Positions 45,764 to 54,600 of a DNA stretch of 55,050 nt are shown piece by piece. Positions within the stretch are counted from its first letter, which is position 1; each line of letters begins with the position of its first letter. The notes under the pieces were generated by a model. The model made no database searches. It had not been told where the DNA came from and saw only the letters and a list, made by a program, of their open reading frames with translations. Origin of the DNA: DATHSY01 sp046729855. Lineage in GTDB: Bacteria; Actinomycetota; UBA4738; HRBIN12. Both the position numbers and the translations under genes were made by a program. The DNA is taken from assembly GCA_046729855.1 (NCBI GenBank), contig JBKPHM010000107.1, positions 1 through 55,050 of the forward strand, given 5' to 3'.

Positions 45764-46743
45764 GAGCCGCCGTCCCGGCTCAGCGGGATGACGGCCCGCA
45801 CCGTCGTGCCCGACCCCAGCGCGGAGGCGAGCAACCAGCGGCCGCCGGCCGTCTCGACGCGCTCGCGCATGATGCTGAGGCCGAGGTGCTCCCCGGTCCC
45901 GGGCATGGGCGGCGCGGCCGCGTCGAACCCGACGCCGTCGTCGCGGACTTCCAGGGCGACGCTGCCGTCCTCGATCCGCAGCGACAAACGGGCGGTCCGC
46001 GCGCGGGCGTGCCGCACCACGTTCGCGAGAGCCTCCTGCGCCACGCGATACAGCACCGTCTCGAGCGCGGGGTCCAGGCGTTCGTCGAACCCGCCCTCCA
46101 CCGTGCACCGGACCGACGAGGCGTCCTCGACGCGGCCGGCGTGGTCACGGAGGGCCGACGCCAGTCCGATCCGATCCAGGACGGGCGGACGCAGCTCGGT
46201 CATCATCGTTCGCAGGCCCTGGATCTCGTTCCGCAGGCCGTGCTTGGCGCGCTCGAGCAGCTCGCCCGCCGCGCCGAGGTCGTCTCGCTCAAGCTGGAGC
46301 GAGACACGCTCGAGGAGGTAGCCGAGCCGAACCAGGCGCTGGACCGGTCCGTCGTGAAGCTCGGCGGCGAGCGCACGCCGCTCCTCGTCGGCCGCGCGCA
46401 CCGTCTGATCGAGGAGCTTGCGCCGCGCCGTGGTGAGCTCCTCCTCGATCCGCTTGCGATCGGTGATGTCGACCATGACGCCCTGCCAGAACAGGGTGCC
46501 GGTCTCCTCGTCCTCGACGACTGCCGACTTCTCGCTCACCCACACCGTGCGCCCGTCGCGGGCGATCATGCGGTACTCGGCGCTCAGCGGCTGCAGGTGC
46601 CGACGCGCGTTGGCGTCCGCTTCGGTCATCCGTTCGGCGTCGTCGGGGTGAAGGACTTGGAGCCACAGCTCGTCGTCGGTCTTGTCGCGGAACACCCCTT
46701 CCCGGCTCGCTCCGCTCGGGGAACGAAGATCGGTGCTGGCCAT
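45760..46743 (-). CDS. PAS-containing cytosolic histidine kinase (HK3)
   Basis: 327 residues from ATG 46743 (a longer frame opens at 46848). An N-terminal PAS/PAC part (AEYRMIARDGRTVWVSEKSA, then VMVDITDRKRIEEEL) precedes the HisKA_3 site AAELHDGPVQRL. The ATPase has EALANVVRHARA, VRDDGVGFD and LGLSIMRERV, all intact. No membrane helix. It is paired with RR3. Confidence 0.88.
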   Translation of the reverse strand: MASTDLRSPSGASREGVFRDKTDDELWLQVLHPDDAERMTEADANARRHLQPLSAEYRMIARDGRTVWVSEKSAVVEDEETGTLFWQGVMVDITDRKRIEEELTTARRKLLDQTVRAADEERRALAAELHDGPVQRLVRLGYLLERVSLQLERDDLGAAGELLERAKHGLRNEIQGLRTMMTELRPPVLDRIGLASALRDHAGRVEDASSVRCTVEGGFDERLDPALETVLYRVAQEALANVVRHARARTARLSLRIEDGSVALEVRDDGVGFDAAAPPMPGTGEHLGLSIMRERVETAGGRWLLASALGSGTTVRAVIPLSRDGGS

Positions 46744-46879
46744 CCGCTGAGCCCCCGTTGATCCGTTCGATCGCTTACCGGAACTATCGACACGCGGCGG
46801 GCGTGTTTGATGGCGGCCGACGGTCCGGTCCGTGGGCCGTTCCGGCATCCCCCGCGCGACGGACGTGCGCCGACGGGGG

Positions 46880-48127
46880 TTACGCCAAGCGCTCGGAACC
46901 CGGGTGCTGGACCTCCGGTCCGGCGTCCGCGTGACGAATCTGCTCTCGCAGCTCCGAGTACCGGACCGCCTCGGACGCGATCATGGCGACCAAGATGGCC
47001 GCGACCAGGCCGAGCGCCGCGAGTCCGGGCATCTGCGCCGCGCCTGGGATCAGTGCCAGGAGGATGACGGCGACGACGGGTCGCCGGAACGTGACTTGAT
47101 GCCACGTCCTGAACTTGAACGCCGAGTGCGCGAGCAGGAACGACGCCACGCCGCCGTACAGCGCTCCGATCGCCAGGGTGGAGACCGGCTCGTTTACGGC
47201 GGTCCGGCCACCGTCCGCCACGCTCTGGAGCACCACCTCGATTCCGAGCGCGATCAGCACGATGCCGGCGACCATCGGGAGGTGCAGATAGCTGTACGCG
47301 TCGCGCGCGAGCCGCGCTCGCGCCTCGCCCTCCGCCCGGCGCAGGATGCGCTCGGCGACGATCGAGACGACGTCGAAGTACGCCCACCACAGGCACCCGG
47401 CGACGGCGAGGCCGAGGACGGACGCGACCACGATCGGCCACGAGATCGGCTCATCAGCGACGCCGACGCCGATCGCGACGATCGACTCGCCGAACGCGAC
47501 GATCACGATCAGCGCGTGCCGCTCGGCGAAGTGCGATGCCGACCGGAGCCGCCAGCCGGAGGCGCCACCGAGCATTGTGCCGAGGTAGTCGACGATCAGG
47601 GCGGCGAACCAGGCGATCGTCTGGGCCCTGCCCTCGAGCTGGGAGGCGACAAGCAGGACCGCCGTGGAACCGAGGACCGAGGGAGCGAACCTCCACAGCT
47701 GCCGCCGTAGCCCGGCGTCGTCGCGCGCGATCATGAAGAAGATCCCGAGGTGGAGCAGCCGCACCGCCAGGTAGGCGAACGCGATTACGACCGGTCCGTC
47801 GAGCCCTCCGGGGTCGTCGTCGAACGCCTCCGGCACGGCGATGGCCAGAACGAACGTGGCGGCCATCGCGGCGAACATCGCGGCTCGCCCGAGCCCCTCC
47901 TCCGCCTGGACGACGTTGCCGAGCCACGCGTAGCCGACCCACGACCACCACAGCAGTGCGAGGACCAGCAACCCGCGCACGACCACATGGGCGGTCAGGC
48001 CGTCCGCCATCAGGGCCGTGACCTGTGTCAGGGAGAAGACGAAGACGAGGTCGAAGAACAGCTCGATCGGCGTGACGCGAGCCTCCTCCTGGACCGGCAG
48101 GAGCCGCGGGTGCCGCTCGGTGTTCAC
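46880..48127 (-). CDS. ltrA: Low-temperature-requirement protein A family membrane protein
   Basis: 415 residues with about ten to twelve membrane helices. The LtrA signature is at the N-terminus (VTPIELFFDLVFVFSLTQVT), followed by LLWWSWVGYAWLGN, then FAERHALIVIVAFGESIVAI and LWWAYFD. The biochemical role of LtrA is unresolved. The gene starts 83 bp from a palindromic operator, so it may share its regulation. Confidence 0.9.
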   Translation of the reverse strand: MNTERHPRLLPVQEEARVTPIELFFDLVFVFSLTQVTALMADGLTAHVVVRGLLVLALLWWSWVGYAWLGNVVQAEEGLGRAAMFAAMAATFVLAIAVPEAFDDDPGGLDGPVVIAFAYLAVRLLHLGIFFMIARDDAGLRRQLWRFAPSVLGSTAVLLVASQLEGRAQTIAWFAALIVDYLGTMLGGASGWRLRSASHFAERHALIVIVAFGESIVAIGVGVADEPISWPIVVASVLGLAVAGCLWWAYFDVVSIVAERILRRAEGEARARLARDAYSYLHLPMVAGIVLIALGIEVVLQSVADGGRTAVNEPVSTLAIGALYGGVASFLLAHSAFKFRTWHQVTFRRPVVAVILLALIPGAAQMPGLAALGLVAAILVAMIASEAVRYSELREQIRHADAGPEVQHPGSERLA

Positions 48128-48209
48128 CGCGTGAGGCTACCTCCGGCGGGCGGCGAGCCCCAGGGTCGGCCTCTGCGCGCGTCGCTTGGCACGCAGCCGG
48201 ATGGTTGCG

Positions 48210-48227
48210 TCTGGTTGCGCAACCAGA
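48210..48227. promoter_or_regulatory. Perfect 18-bp palindromic operator
   Basis: TCTGGTTGCGCAACCAGA is a perfect inverted repeat. Related half-sites GGTTGCG (48203-48209) and AGTTGCG (48229-48235) flank it. The arrangement looks like the operator of an ArsR- or PadR-type regulator. It lies 21 bp before the ATG of a 40-codon ORF and 83 bp before ltrA on the other strand. Confidence 0.6.
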
Positions 48228-48248
48228 TAGTTGCGGGAAGGAGGAACC

Positions 48249-48371
48249 ATGACCTCGGGCATCCCCGGGATCAGCATCCGGGTCGAGTGGAACCACCGTC
48301 TCGATCGGCTTCGCGCGCCGCTGGAGCGGCCGGGCCTCCGCGTCGCGCGCGACCGGCGCGAGCGATCCTGA
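48249..48371 (+). CDS. 40-residue ORF downstream of the operator
   Basis: ATG preceded by AAGGAGGAACC, so translation is plausible. MTSGIPGISIRVEWNHRLDR is followed by a strongly basic tail. Too short for a regulator; it may be the leftover of one whose operator remains, or a small protein in its own right. No family recognised. Confidence 0.4.
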   Translation: MTSGIPGISIRVEWNHRLDRLRAPLERPGLRVARDRRERS

Positions 48372-48382
48372 TCGCGAGGCGT

Positions 48383-49528
48383 TTACGCGCCGAGGGCGCG
48401 AGCGGCCAGCCCGACGACGGCGCCGCCGCCGACGAGCCACGCCGAGTTGGGCTCGTACCGTCGCAGCAAGACGAACGCCAGGATGGCGAGCGCGGCCGTC
48501 AGCAGGTCGACGATGACCTCCCGCCCGAGCTGGACGGTGACGCCCGCCATCAGGGCGAGCCCGCAGACGGTGATGCCGTCGAGGAACGCCTTCGCCCATG
48601 CGGAGCGGCGCAACCGGGGGAGCAGGCCGAACACCACGCCGGCGAAGACGAACGCCGGAAGGAAGATCCCGGCGGTCGCGAGGAGCGCGCCCGGCACGCC
48701 CCGGACGACGTAGCCGACGAACGTGGCGGTCGTGAACACGGGTCCCGGCGTGACCTGACCGACCGCAACGGCATCGACGAGCTGTCCCTCGCTCAGCCAG
48801 CCGAGATCCTCGACGAGGTCCGCTCGAAGGAACGCGAGAAGGACGTAGCCGCTGCCGAACACGACCGCGCCGAGCTTCAGGAACTCGAGGAACAACGCAC
48901 CGAGCCCGACGCCCGGAGCGGCAGCGATGCCCAATGGCGTCCACCACCCCAACATCGCGGCGTGTGATGATCGGAGCCTTGCTGCGTTGCGGGCGAGCAT
49001 CACGAGCACCGCTCCGCCGAACAGCAGCACGATCGCGTCGACGCCCGCGAAGTAGAGGGCGACGACGGCTGCGCCGAGGGCGGCCAGCGGCCACGACGTG
49101 AGCGCTCGGCGACCGAGCTGCCACAATGCATCGGCGATGACGGCGATGATCACCGGCTCGATGCCGTAGAGCACCCAGCCGGCCTCCGGCAGCGATCCGT
49201 ATCGCACGTACGCCCACGCGACCGCGAGAACGATCACCGTCGCGGGGACGATGAAGCAGACGCCGGCGACGACCAGCCCGGGCCACCCCGCGCGCTCGTA
49301 TCCGAGCATCATGCCCAGCTCGGTCGAGCTCGGGCCGGGGATCATGTTCGACGCGGCGAACAGCTCCAGGAACCGCTCCTCGCCGAGCCACCTCCGTCGG
49401 TCGACCAGCTCCCGGCGCATCAGCGCCACGTGAGCCGCCGGCCCGCCGAACCCGATCGTCCCCAGCTCGAGGAAGACGAGCGCGACCTCGGCGAGGCGAC
49501 CACTGCGGCTCGGCTCCTGATCGGACAC
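48383..49528 (-). CDS. chrA: Chromate transporter, two-domain ChrA type
   Basis: 381 residues with two CHR halves. First half: FLELGTIGFGGPAAHVALMR, then RFLELFAASNMIPGPSSTEL. Second half: FLEFLKLGAVVFGSGYVLLA, then DAVAVGQVTPGPVFTTATFV. About ten helices. It is expected to export chromate or transport sulfate-like anions. Its neighbours give no hint of chromate regulation. Confidence 0.92.
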   Translation of the reverse strand: MSDQEPSRSGRLAEVALVFLELGTIGFGGPAAHVALMRRELVDRRRWLGEERFLELFAASNMIPGPSSTELGMMLGYERAGWPGLVVAGVCFIVPATVIVLAVAWAYVRYGSLPEAGWVLYGIEPVIIAVIADALWQLGRRALTSWPLAALGAAVVALYFAGVDAIVLLFGGAVLVMLARNAARLRSSHAAMLGWWTPLGIAAAPGVGLGALFLEFLKLGAVVFGSGYVLLAFLRADLVEDLGWLSEGQLVDAVAVGQVTPGPVFTTATFVGYVVRGVPGALLATAGIFLPAFVFAGVVFGLLPRLRRSAWAKAFLDGITVCGLALMAGVTVQLGREVIVDLLTAALAILAFVLLRRYEPNSAWLVGGGAVVGLAARALGA

Positions 49529-49569
49529 GGGCCCACAGTTTGGCCCGAACCTCGTGCCGACGCGACGGC

Positions 49570-50388
49570 TCAGATGTTCTCTGACGCAAGGTCGCGGATG
49601 ATCGGCAACGCGGTGTCGATCGCGATCGCGAACCCGATGTTCTCGGCCGCGGCAGCCGACGCGCCCGCCGTGTTGATCCCCACGAGACGCCCGTTGGCGT
49701 CGATCAGCGGCCCACCCGAGTTGCCTGGGTTGATCGCCGCGTCCGTCTGGAGCACGCCCACGAGGTGCTCGCTGCCGCCGGCGCCGTTGGAGACGTCGAT
49801 CGTCCGGTTGATGCCCGAGACGATCCCGGCCGTCGCGGTCTCGCCGAGCCCGAGCGGGTACCCGAGCGCGACGACGCTCTCACCGAGCTCGAGAGACGAC
49901 GATGAGCCGATCGGGATCGGCGGGCGGTCGCCTGTGTCGACCGAAACGACCGCGAGGTCGTGCGTCGAGTCGCTCCCCAGCACATTCGCGTCGCCCCGCT
50001 CGCCATCGCCGAACACGACCGCGACGTCGGTCGCGCCGTCCACGACGTGCGCGTTCGTCAGGACGAGTCCGTCGCGGACGATGACGCCCGAGCCCTGGCC
50101 GCCGATCTGGATCGGGTTGCCGAAGGGGTCGGTTCGCGTGGCCGTTACATCGACCGCCACGACGGACTTCCTCGCATCGGCGATCACGCCGGACAGGTCC
50201 TGCTCGCCGCCCGATGTGCGTACAACCGAGGCCACCGGCCGCTGCGCGTCCGCCTCGGTCTGGCTGCTCGCGATCCCGACGAGCGCGACGCCCTCGACGA
50301 TCGACGCCGTCAGGGCTATCGCCAGGAGCGCCGGCACGACCCAGCCACGCCGCCGGCGTGGCGGCGCGGGAGGAAGGACCTCAGACAT
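49570..50388 (-). CDS. Membrane-anchored trypsin-like protease, HtrA type without PDZ
   Basis: 272 residues. One N-terminal helix anchors the protein (GWVVPALLAIALTASIVEGV). The catalytic triad is clear: His in VLTNAHVV, Asp in THDLAVV, Ser in NPGNSGGPL. No PDZ domain follows, so it is shorter than typical DegP/HtrA (about 350-480). ATG 50388 overlaps the SHOCT stop by 8 bases. Likely an extracytoplasmic quality-control protease controlled by the two-component system upstream. Confidence 0.9.
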   Translation of the reverse strand: MSEVLPPAPPRRRRGWVVPALLAIALTASIVEGVALVGIASSQTEADAQRPVASVVRTSGGEQDLSGVIADARKSVVAVDVTATRTDPFGNPIQIGGQGSGVIVRDGLVLTNAHVVDGATDVAVVFGDGERGDANVLGSDSTHDLAVVSVDTGDRPPIPIGSSSSLELGESVVALGYPLGLGETATAGIVSGINRTIDVSNGAGGSEHLVGVLQTDAAINPGNSGGPLIDANGRLVGINTAGASAAAAENIGFAIAIDTALPIIRDLASENI

Positions 50389-50698
50389 CGCGATCACCAC
50401 CCGACGGCTCGCTGGGCCCTCCGAGGTCTCGCGCGATCTGCAGGTACTCGTCCCGCGTGATCTCGCCCTTCGCGTACCGGAGCCTCGCCTGCTCGACGGC
50501 GCCGTCGGGCCGTGCCGGAGAAGGCGGAAGCGCTCCCCACGGCGAGGCCACCAGCGGCTGCTGTTTCGTCATCCGGGAGATCGCCCAGACGGCGATCGCG
50601 GCGAACACGGCGAGGAACAGGAGCGGCATCAGCCACCCAAACCCGTCCCACCACGGTCGATCGACCCAGCCCGGGTCGAAGTGCACGGACGGTCCCAT
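50381..50698 (-). CDS. SHOCT-domain membrane protein
   Basis: 105 residues: one membrane helix (LMPLLFLAVFAAIAVWAIS), then a C-terminal SHOCT motif (EQARLRYAKGEITRDEYLQI). GGAGGTGAG precedes the start; a GTG one codon upstream (50701) is equally possible. It is followed directly by the protease gene. SHOCT parts usually aid oligomer formation or membrane tethering. Confidence 0.85.
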   Translation of the reverse strand: MGPSVHFDPGWVDRPWWDGFGWLMPLLFLAVFAAIAVWAISRMTKQQPLVASPWGALPPSPARPDGAVEQARLRYAKGEITRDEYLQIARDLGGPSEPSGGDRDV

Positions 50699-50818
50699 CA
50701 CGACTCACCTCCCCACCACCGGCCGTTCCGGCGGTCTGCCTCCATCGAACCCACCGGACCTGTGAGGTCGCTGTGAGCCAGCGAGGAGGCAGGTATGAGT
50801 GGCGGTGAGTCGGGCCGT

Positions 50819-52252
50819 TCAGTCCGGTCGGGCGGGCAAGACGGGGCCAGCGAGCGGGATCCGGACGAGGAACCGGGCGCCGCCGCCCCCGCGCGGCTCG
50901 TACCCGGCCGAGCCGCCGTGGGCCTCGGCGACGGCCGCGACGATCGACAGACCGAGGCCGGCGCCACCGCTCTCGCGCGACCGGGACGCATCCGCCCGGT
51001 AGAACCGTTCGAAGATCCGCCCGGCATCCTCGGCGGGGATGCCCGGCCCCTCGTCCTCGACCTCGAGCACCGCGCCGGCGTCATCCACATGCACGCGGAC
51101 TCGGACCGGCGTCCCGTCGGGCGTGTGCATCCGCGCGTTCGTGAGGAGATTGTCGACCATCTGCCGCAGCCGCCCGGGGTCCCCGAGGACCATCGCCGGC
51201 CCGTCGGCGTCGAGTTCGATCGCACGTTCGGGCGCCGCGATCCGTGCCGCGTCGACCGCCGCGGTCGCTAGGGTGGCGACGTCGACCCGCTCTCGCTCGA
51301 GCGGACGGCCCTGGTCGAGCCGCGCGAGGAGCGAGAGCTCGTCGACGAGGCCGCTCATGCGGGCGCTTTCCTCTTCGATCCTGCGCATCGCGTTCTCGAG
51401 CGCGGCGGGGTCGTCGGCCGCCCCCCTGCGGAAAAGCTCCGCGTACCCCTGGACGGACGTGAGCGGTGTCCGCAGCTCGTGCGAGGCGTCCGCGACGAAT
51501 CGCCGCAGGCGATCCTCCGACGCGCGTCGCTGCGCGAACGCGTCCTCGATCCGTTCGAGCATCGCGTTCAGCGCCAGACCGAGCCGCCCGACCTCCGTGC
51601 TCGGGTCTGCGGGCTCGACGCGTCTCGACAGGTCCCCCCCCGCGATCGCGCCGGCCGTCTCGCCCATCCGTTCGAGCGGCTGAAGGCCGATGCGCGTCAG
51701 CCACCACGCGAGCGCGCCGAGCGCCGCGACGACGGCGATCGTCACGACGACCTCGATCCCCACGAGCCTCCGCAATGTCTCCGTGACGTCGAGCAGCGGG
51801 ATCGCGACGACGAGCGTTCCTCCGTCCACGAGGGCGTATGCACGAACGCGGTACCGCGTCGAGCCATCGATCGCGCCGGACGTGAAGGTGGCGGGCGACG
51901 GCGCGTCCTGCCCCGACGTCGACCCCGGCAGGCTCGGCGGGAGAGCCGGCGGCGCCGGCTGCGCCGGGCCGAAGCCGAAGACGTGGCTTCGGACGACGTC
52001 GCCCTCGGCATCGACGACCGCGGCGTACGTCCCCGGCGGGAACTCCGAGAGTGATCCGCCGTCGCCGAAGCCACCCCACGGCCCGGGCACGCTGAGCGTC
52101 TCGATGGCCCGCTCGGTCGCAACCAAGAGCTGCTGGTCCACGCGTTCGAGCAGCGCCGAGCGAAGGAGCCGGAACGTTGCAACATCAGCGGCGAGCAACC
52201 CGACCGTCGCGACGAGCACCATCGCGAGCAGCAGTCGTGCGCGAAGCGACAT
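50819..52252 (-). CDS. OmpR-partner sensor histidine kinase (HK4)
   Basis: 477 residues. Membrane helix 1 near residue 10-30, an extracytoplasmic loop of about 120 residues rich in Pro/Gly/Ser, helix 2 (IEVVVTIAVVAALGALAWWL), a HAMP domain, HisKA with the His in VADASHELRTPL, and HATPase with NLLTNARMHTPDG, VEDEGPGIP and GAGLGLSIV. All motifs are intact. ATG 52252 lies 2 bp after the regulator stop; the longer frame upstream overlaps the regulator and is not used. Confidence 0.93.
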   Translation of the reverse strand: MSLRARLLLAMVLVATVGLLAADVATFRLLRSALLERVDQQLLVATERAIETLSVPGPWGGFGDGGSLSEFPPGTYAAVVDAEGDVVRSHVFGFGPAQPAPPALPPSLPGSTSGQDAPSPATFTSGAIDGSTRYRVRAYALVDGGTLVVAIPLLDVTETLRRLVGIEVVVTIAVVAALGALAWWLTRIGLQPLERMGETAGAIAGGDLSRRVEPADPSTEVGRLGLALNAMLERIEDAFAQRRASEDRLRRFVADASHELRTPLTSVQGYAELFRRGAADDPAALENAMRRIEEESARMSGLVDELSLLARLDQGRPLERERVDVATLATAAVDAARIAAPERAIELDADGPAMVLGDPGRLRQMVDNLLTNARMHTPDGTPVRVRVHVDDAGAVLEVEDEGPGIPAEDAGRIFERFYRADASRSRESGGAGLGLSIVAAVAEAHGGSAGYEPRGGGGARFLVRIPLAGPVLPARPD

Positions 52253-52254
52253 CG

Positions 52255-52965
52255 TCAGCCCCTCGGCAGACGGATGGAGTAGCCGACGCCGCGAACGGTC
52301 TGAATCAACTTCGGGTCCTCGACGTCGACCTTGCGACGGAGGTACGAGATGTAGGTCTCCACGACGTTGGCGTCGCCGCCGAAGTCGTACCGCCACACGT
52401 GGTCGAGGATCTGTGCCTTCGACACGACTGTCGTCGCGTTGAGCAACAGGTAGCGAAGCAGGTTGAACTCGGTGGGGGACAGGTCGATCGCACGTTTCCC
52501 GCGCCACACCTCGTGACTGTCCTCGTCGAGCTCGAGATCGGAGAACGACAGCCGGCTCGACGCCTCGGCTGTGGTCCCCGTCCGTCGCAGGATCGCCCGG
52601 ACGCGCGCGACGAGCTCCTCCAGGCTGAAGGGCTTCGTTACGTAGTCGTCCGCGCCCATCGTGAGGCCGCGGACCTTGTCCTCGGTCGCGTCGCGGGCGG
52701 TCAGGAACAGGATGGGAGTCCGCAGGCGATCGGCCGCGAGCCGACGTTGCACCTCGAACCCGTCAAGGTCCGGCAGCATCACGTCCAGGATCACAAGGTG
52801 CGGGCGAAACGACGTGGCCGCTTTCAGCGCCGTACGACCCGTCGCGGAGGTCTCGACCTCGAATCCCTCGTAGCGGAGCACCGTCGAGACCAGGTCGGTG
52901 ATGCTCGGCTCGTCGTCGACGACCAGGATCCGCGCTGAGGATCCGGCCTCGGTCCGGCGCGCCAT
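52255..52965 (-). CDS. OmpR/PhoB-family response regulator (RR4)
   Basis: 236 residues from ATG 52965. The receiver has VVDDEPSI, Asp in LVILDVMLPDLDGF, Thr in FLTARD and Lys in YVTKPFSLEE. The winged-helix output has LSPTEFNLLRYLLLNA, then VETYISYLRRKVD and VRGVGYSIRL. It is the first gene of the regulator-kinase-SHOCT-protease run. Confidence 0.93.
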   Translation of the reverse strand: MARRTEAGSSARILVVDDEPSITDLVSTVLRYEGFEVETSATGRTALKAATSFRPHLVILDVMLPDLDGFEVQRRLAADRLRTPILFLTARDATEDKVRGLTMGADDYVTKPFSLEELVARVRAILRRTGTTAEASSRLSFSDLELDEDSHEVWRGKRAIDLSPTEFNLLRYLLLNATTVVSKAQILDHVWRYDFGGDANVVETYISYLRRKVDVEDPKLIQTVRGVGYSIRLPRG

Positions 52966-53047
52966 GCGTGGGACGTTACCTCTGGTACCTGTGAGCCACC
53001 TGTGCGCTACCTGAGGGACGCCCCCCAGGAATCGGTGCAACGTCCCG

Positions 53048-53425
53048 TCAGTTCGTGGCGGCCCGGCGCCTCTGATCGCTGTCGTCCGGGACGGGGGTCA
53101 ACAGGAACCGACCGAGGCGCTCGGCTTCGTCCTCGGTCAGGCTCATCGCGCAGACGGCTCGGTCGACCAGCCAGATCGAGACCCTGACGTGGTGCCCGGG
53201 GATCATCACCGAGTGCTCACCCGATGTGATCTCGACGTCGTCCAGGTAGCGGCTGACGCGCAGGACCGGCTCGGGTGGGTCCTCGGAGTGCGTCGGGATG
53301 CCGGGGAACAGGTTGGTCACCTTGGGCCGGCGGAGCGGCATGAGGTCGTTGGGGAGCGGCGTGCCGCACGCGAAGCAGTACCGGTGTGTATCCGGCTGAC
53401 CCCGCCCACAGCTCGGGCAGTACAT
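53048..53425 (-). CDS. Small zinc-ribbon protein
   Basis: 125 residues. MYCPSCGRGQPDTHRYCFAC forms a four-cysteine zinc ribbon at the N-terminus (CPSC ... CFAC). The remainder is an unassigned beta-rich domain (VRVSIWLVDRAVCAMSLTED). Function unknown. Confidence 0.7.
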   Translation of the reverse strand: MYCPSCGRGQPDTHRYCFACGTPLPNDLMPLRRPKVTNLFPGIPTHSEDPPEPVLRVSRYLDDVEITSGEHSVMIPGHHVRVSIWLVDRAVCAMSLTEDEAERLGRFLLTPVPDDSDQRRRAATN

Positions 53426-53642
53426 GCGCCGAATCGTGGCACCCCGTCCACCCCTCGGGCAACCCGGAACTGTCGTCTGACGCCGGCGATGAGCCGGGAG
53501 CGCCTCAGCCTTTCGGTCCCCGCCGTCCGGTCCTCCGGCCTACCGCCGAAGGTCCGATTGAGTCCCCCGTGCCGGAGCCCTACCATCGCCGTACGGGGGA
53601 AGCGCGAGGAAAGATGACCGATAGGCGGAAGCGGGGGACACC

Positions 53643-54008
53643 GTGAGCGTGAGCGGCAACCGCGGCGACATCGTGCAGCGCCTGCCGGACCACGCGCGCG
53701 AGCTCCGCGCCGTCGTTCCGACAACCGCCAGCCGGCCGCTTGTCCCGCCACCCGGTCTGATCGACTACTCGCTCCTCGACCGTCCCGCCCCCATCGAGAC
53801 GGTGGTCGAGCTGACGACCGCAGAGCGTGAAGCACTCACGACGGCCGACCGCTTGGAGGAGCTCCGCGGCAGGCTAGCCACGATCCAGCGCGATCTGAGC
53901 CATGCCCGCCGTCGCGCCTACGACGCCGTGCTGTCGCTCGACGAGCGCCTCGCCAAGATCGACCGCGCCGTCAAGGACGTCGCCGCAGAGCTCCACGAGC
54001 TCGACTAG
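53643..54008 (+). CDS. Coiled-coil hypothetical protein
   Basis: 121 residues from GTG 53643. The N-terminal half is Pro-rich; the C-terminal half is a long amphipathic helix (LEELRGRLATIQRDLSHARR, then DERLAKIDRAVKDVAAELHE) predicted to form a coiled coil. No family recognised. Confidence 0.55.
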   Translation: MSVSGNRGDIVQRLPDHARELRAVVPTTASRPLVPPPGLIDYSLLDRPAPIETVVELTTAEREALTTADRLEELRGRLATIQRDLSHARRRAYDAVLSLDERLAKIDRAVKDVAAELHELD

Positions 54009-54116
54009 CCCGTTCCTCCCTCGGCCGAATGTGTACCCGCCGTCGGGAGGCGGGTACGCGCCCACGTCGAGGACTGGCGCGCAGTGTCACGACGTGCGAG
54101 CCCTCCGGCTGCGTCC

Positions 54117-54345
54117 GGGTGGCCGGCGGACGCTTCATGGCTCCACGTGGAATTACGTTGCGCATCAGCGACGTACCGGAAAGCAATCGGTCGTCAATCT
54201 CAACCTTCAGGCCTTCATCGACGACAGCGTGAGCCGCGGCGTGACCAACACCTCGTGGCACCTCGTCGCCGTCGAAACCCCCCCGGCTTCGAGATTTGGC
54301 AAGGCGGAAAGGGCCTGATGACAACGTCGTTCTCCATTCGCGCCG
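54117..54345 (+). pseudogene. Glycoside hydrolase family 12 remnant
   Basis: STWNYVAHQRRTGKQSVVNL, then LQAFIDDSVSRGVTNTSWHL and, after a slip in a CCC run, GFEIWQGGKGLMTTSFSIRA. This matches the C-terminal strands of GH12 endoglucanases (aromatic SWxL ... GFExWxGGxGL). The N-terminal two thirds with the first catalytic Glu are absent. Confidence 0.55.
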
Positions 54346-54526
54346 AGGGTCCCACGGGCAGCGTCGCGCATGCGCGTGGTCCCACGTGTGTAAGCAAGCC
54401 CCTGGGACGAATGATCCTCGATGTCGAAATGCGGATCCGGCGGGAGACAGTCGACGGATTCTGGCATGATTCGTAGGCGGCCCGTCGACGTCTGCGCGGA
54501 CAGACACAGTCGCTGGTAGCGAGATA
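54346..54526. other. Short gap between GH12 remnant and tRNA
   Basis: Nothing assignable is seen. Confidence 0.4.
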
Positions 54527-54600
54527 GGGGCGGTAGCTCAGTGGGTCAGAGCAGCGGACTCATAATCCGTCGGTCGCAGGTTCAAGTCCTGCCCGCCCCA
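54527..54600 (+). tRNA. tRNA-Met (CAU), elongator type
   Basis: Complete cloverleaf: acceptor GGGGCGG pairs with CCGCCCC, discriminator A at 54600. The D-arm region is TAGCTCAGTGGGTCAGAGCA. The anticodon stem-loop GCGGA-CTCATAA-TCCGT gives CAU. The T-arm is GCAGG-TTCAAGT-CCTGC. CCA is not encoded. The anticodon arm sequence is typical of elongator tRNA-Met. A lysidine-modified tRNA-Ile2 cannot be fully excluded. Confidence 0.92.

Noticed and set aside
47454..49589. 711-codon minus-strand frame
   Set aside because: It runs in another phase across ltrA and chrA, with Arg-rich composition typical of a shadow frame in high-GC DNA.
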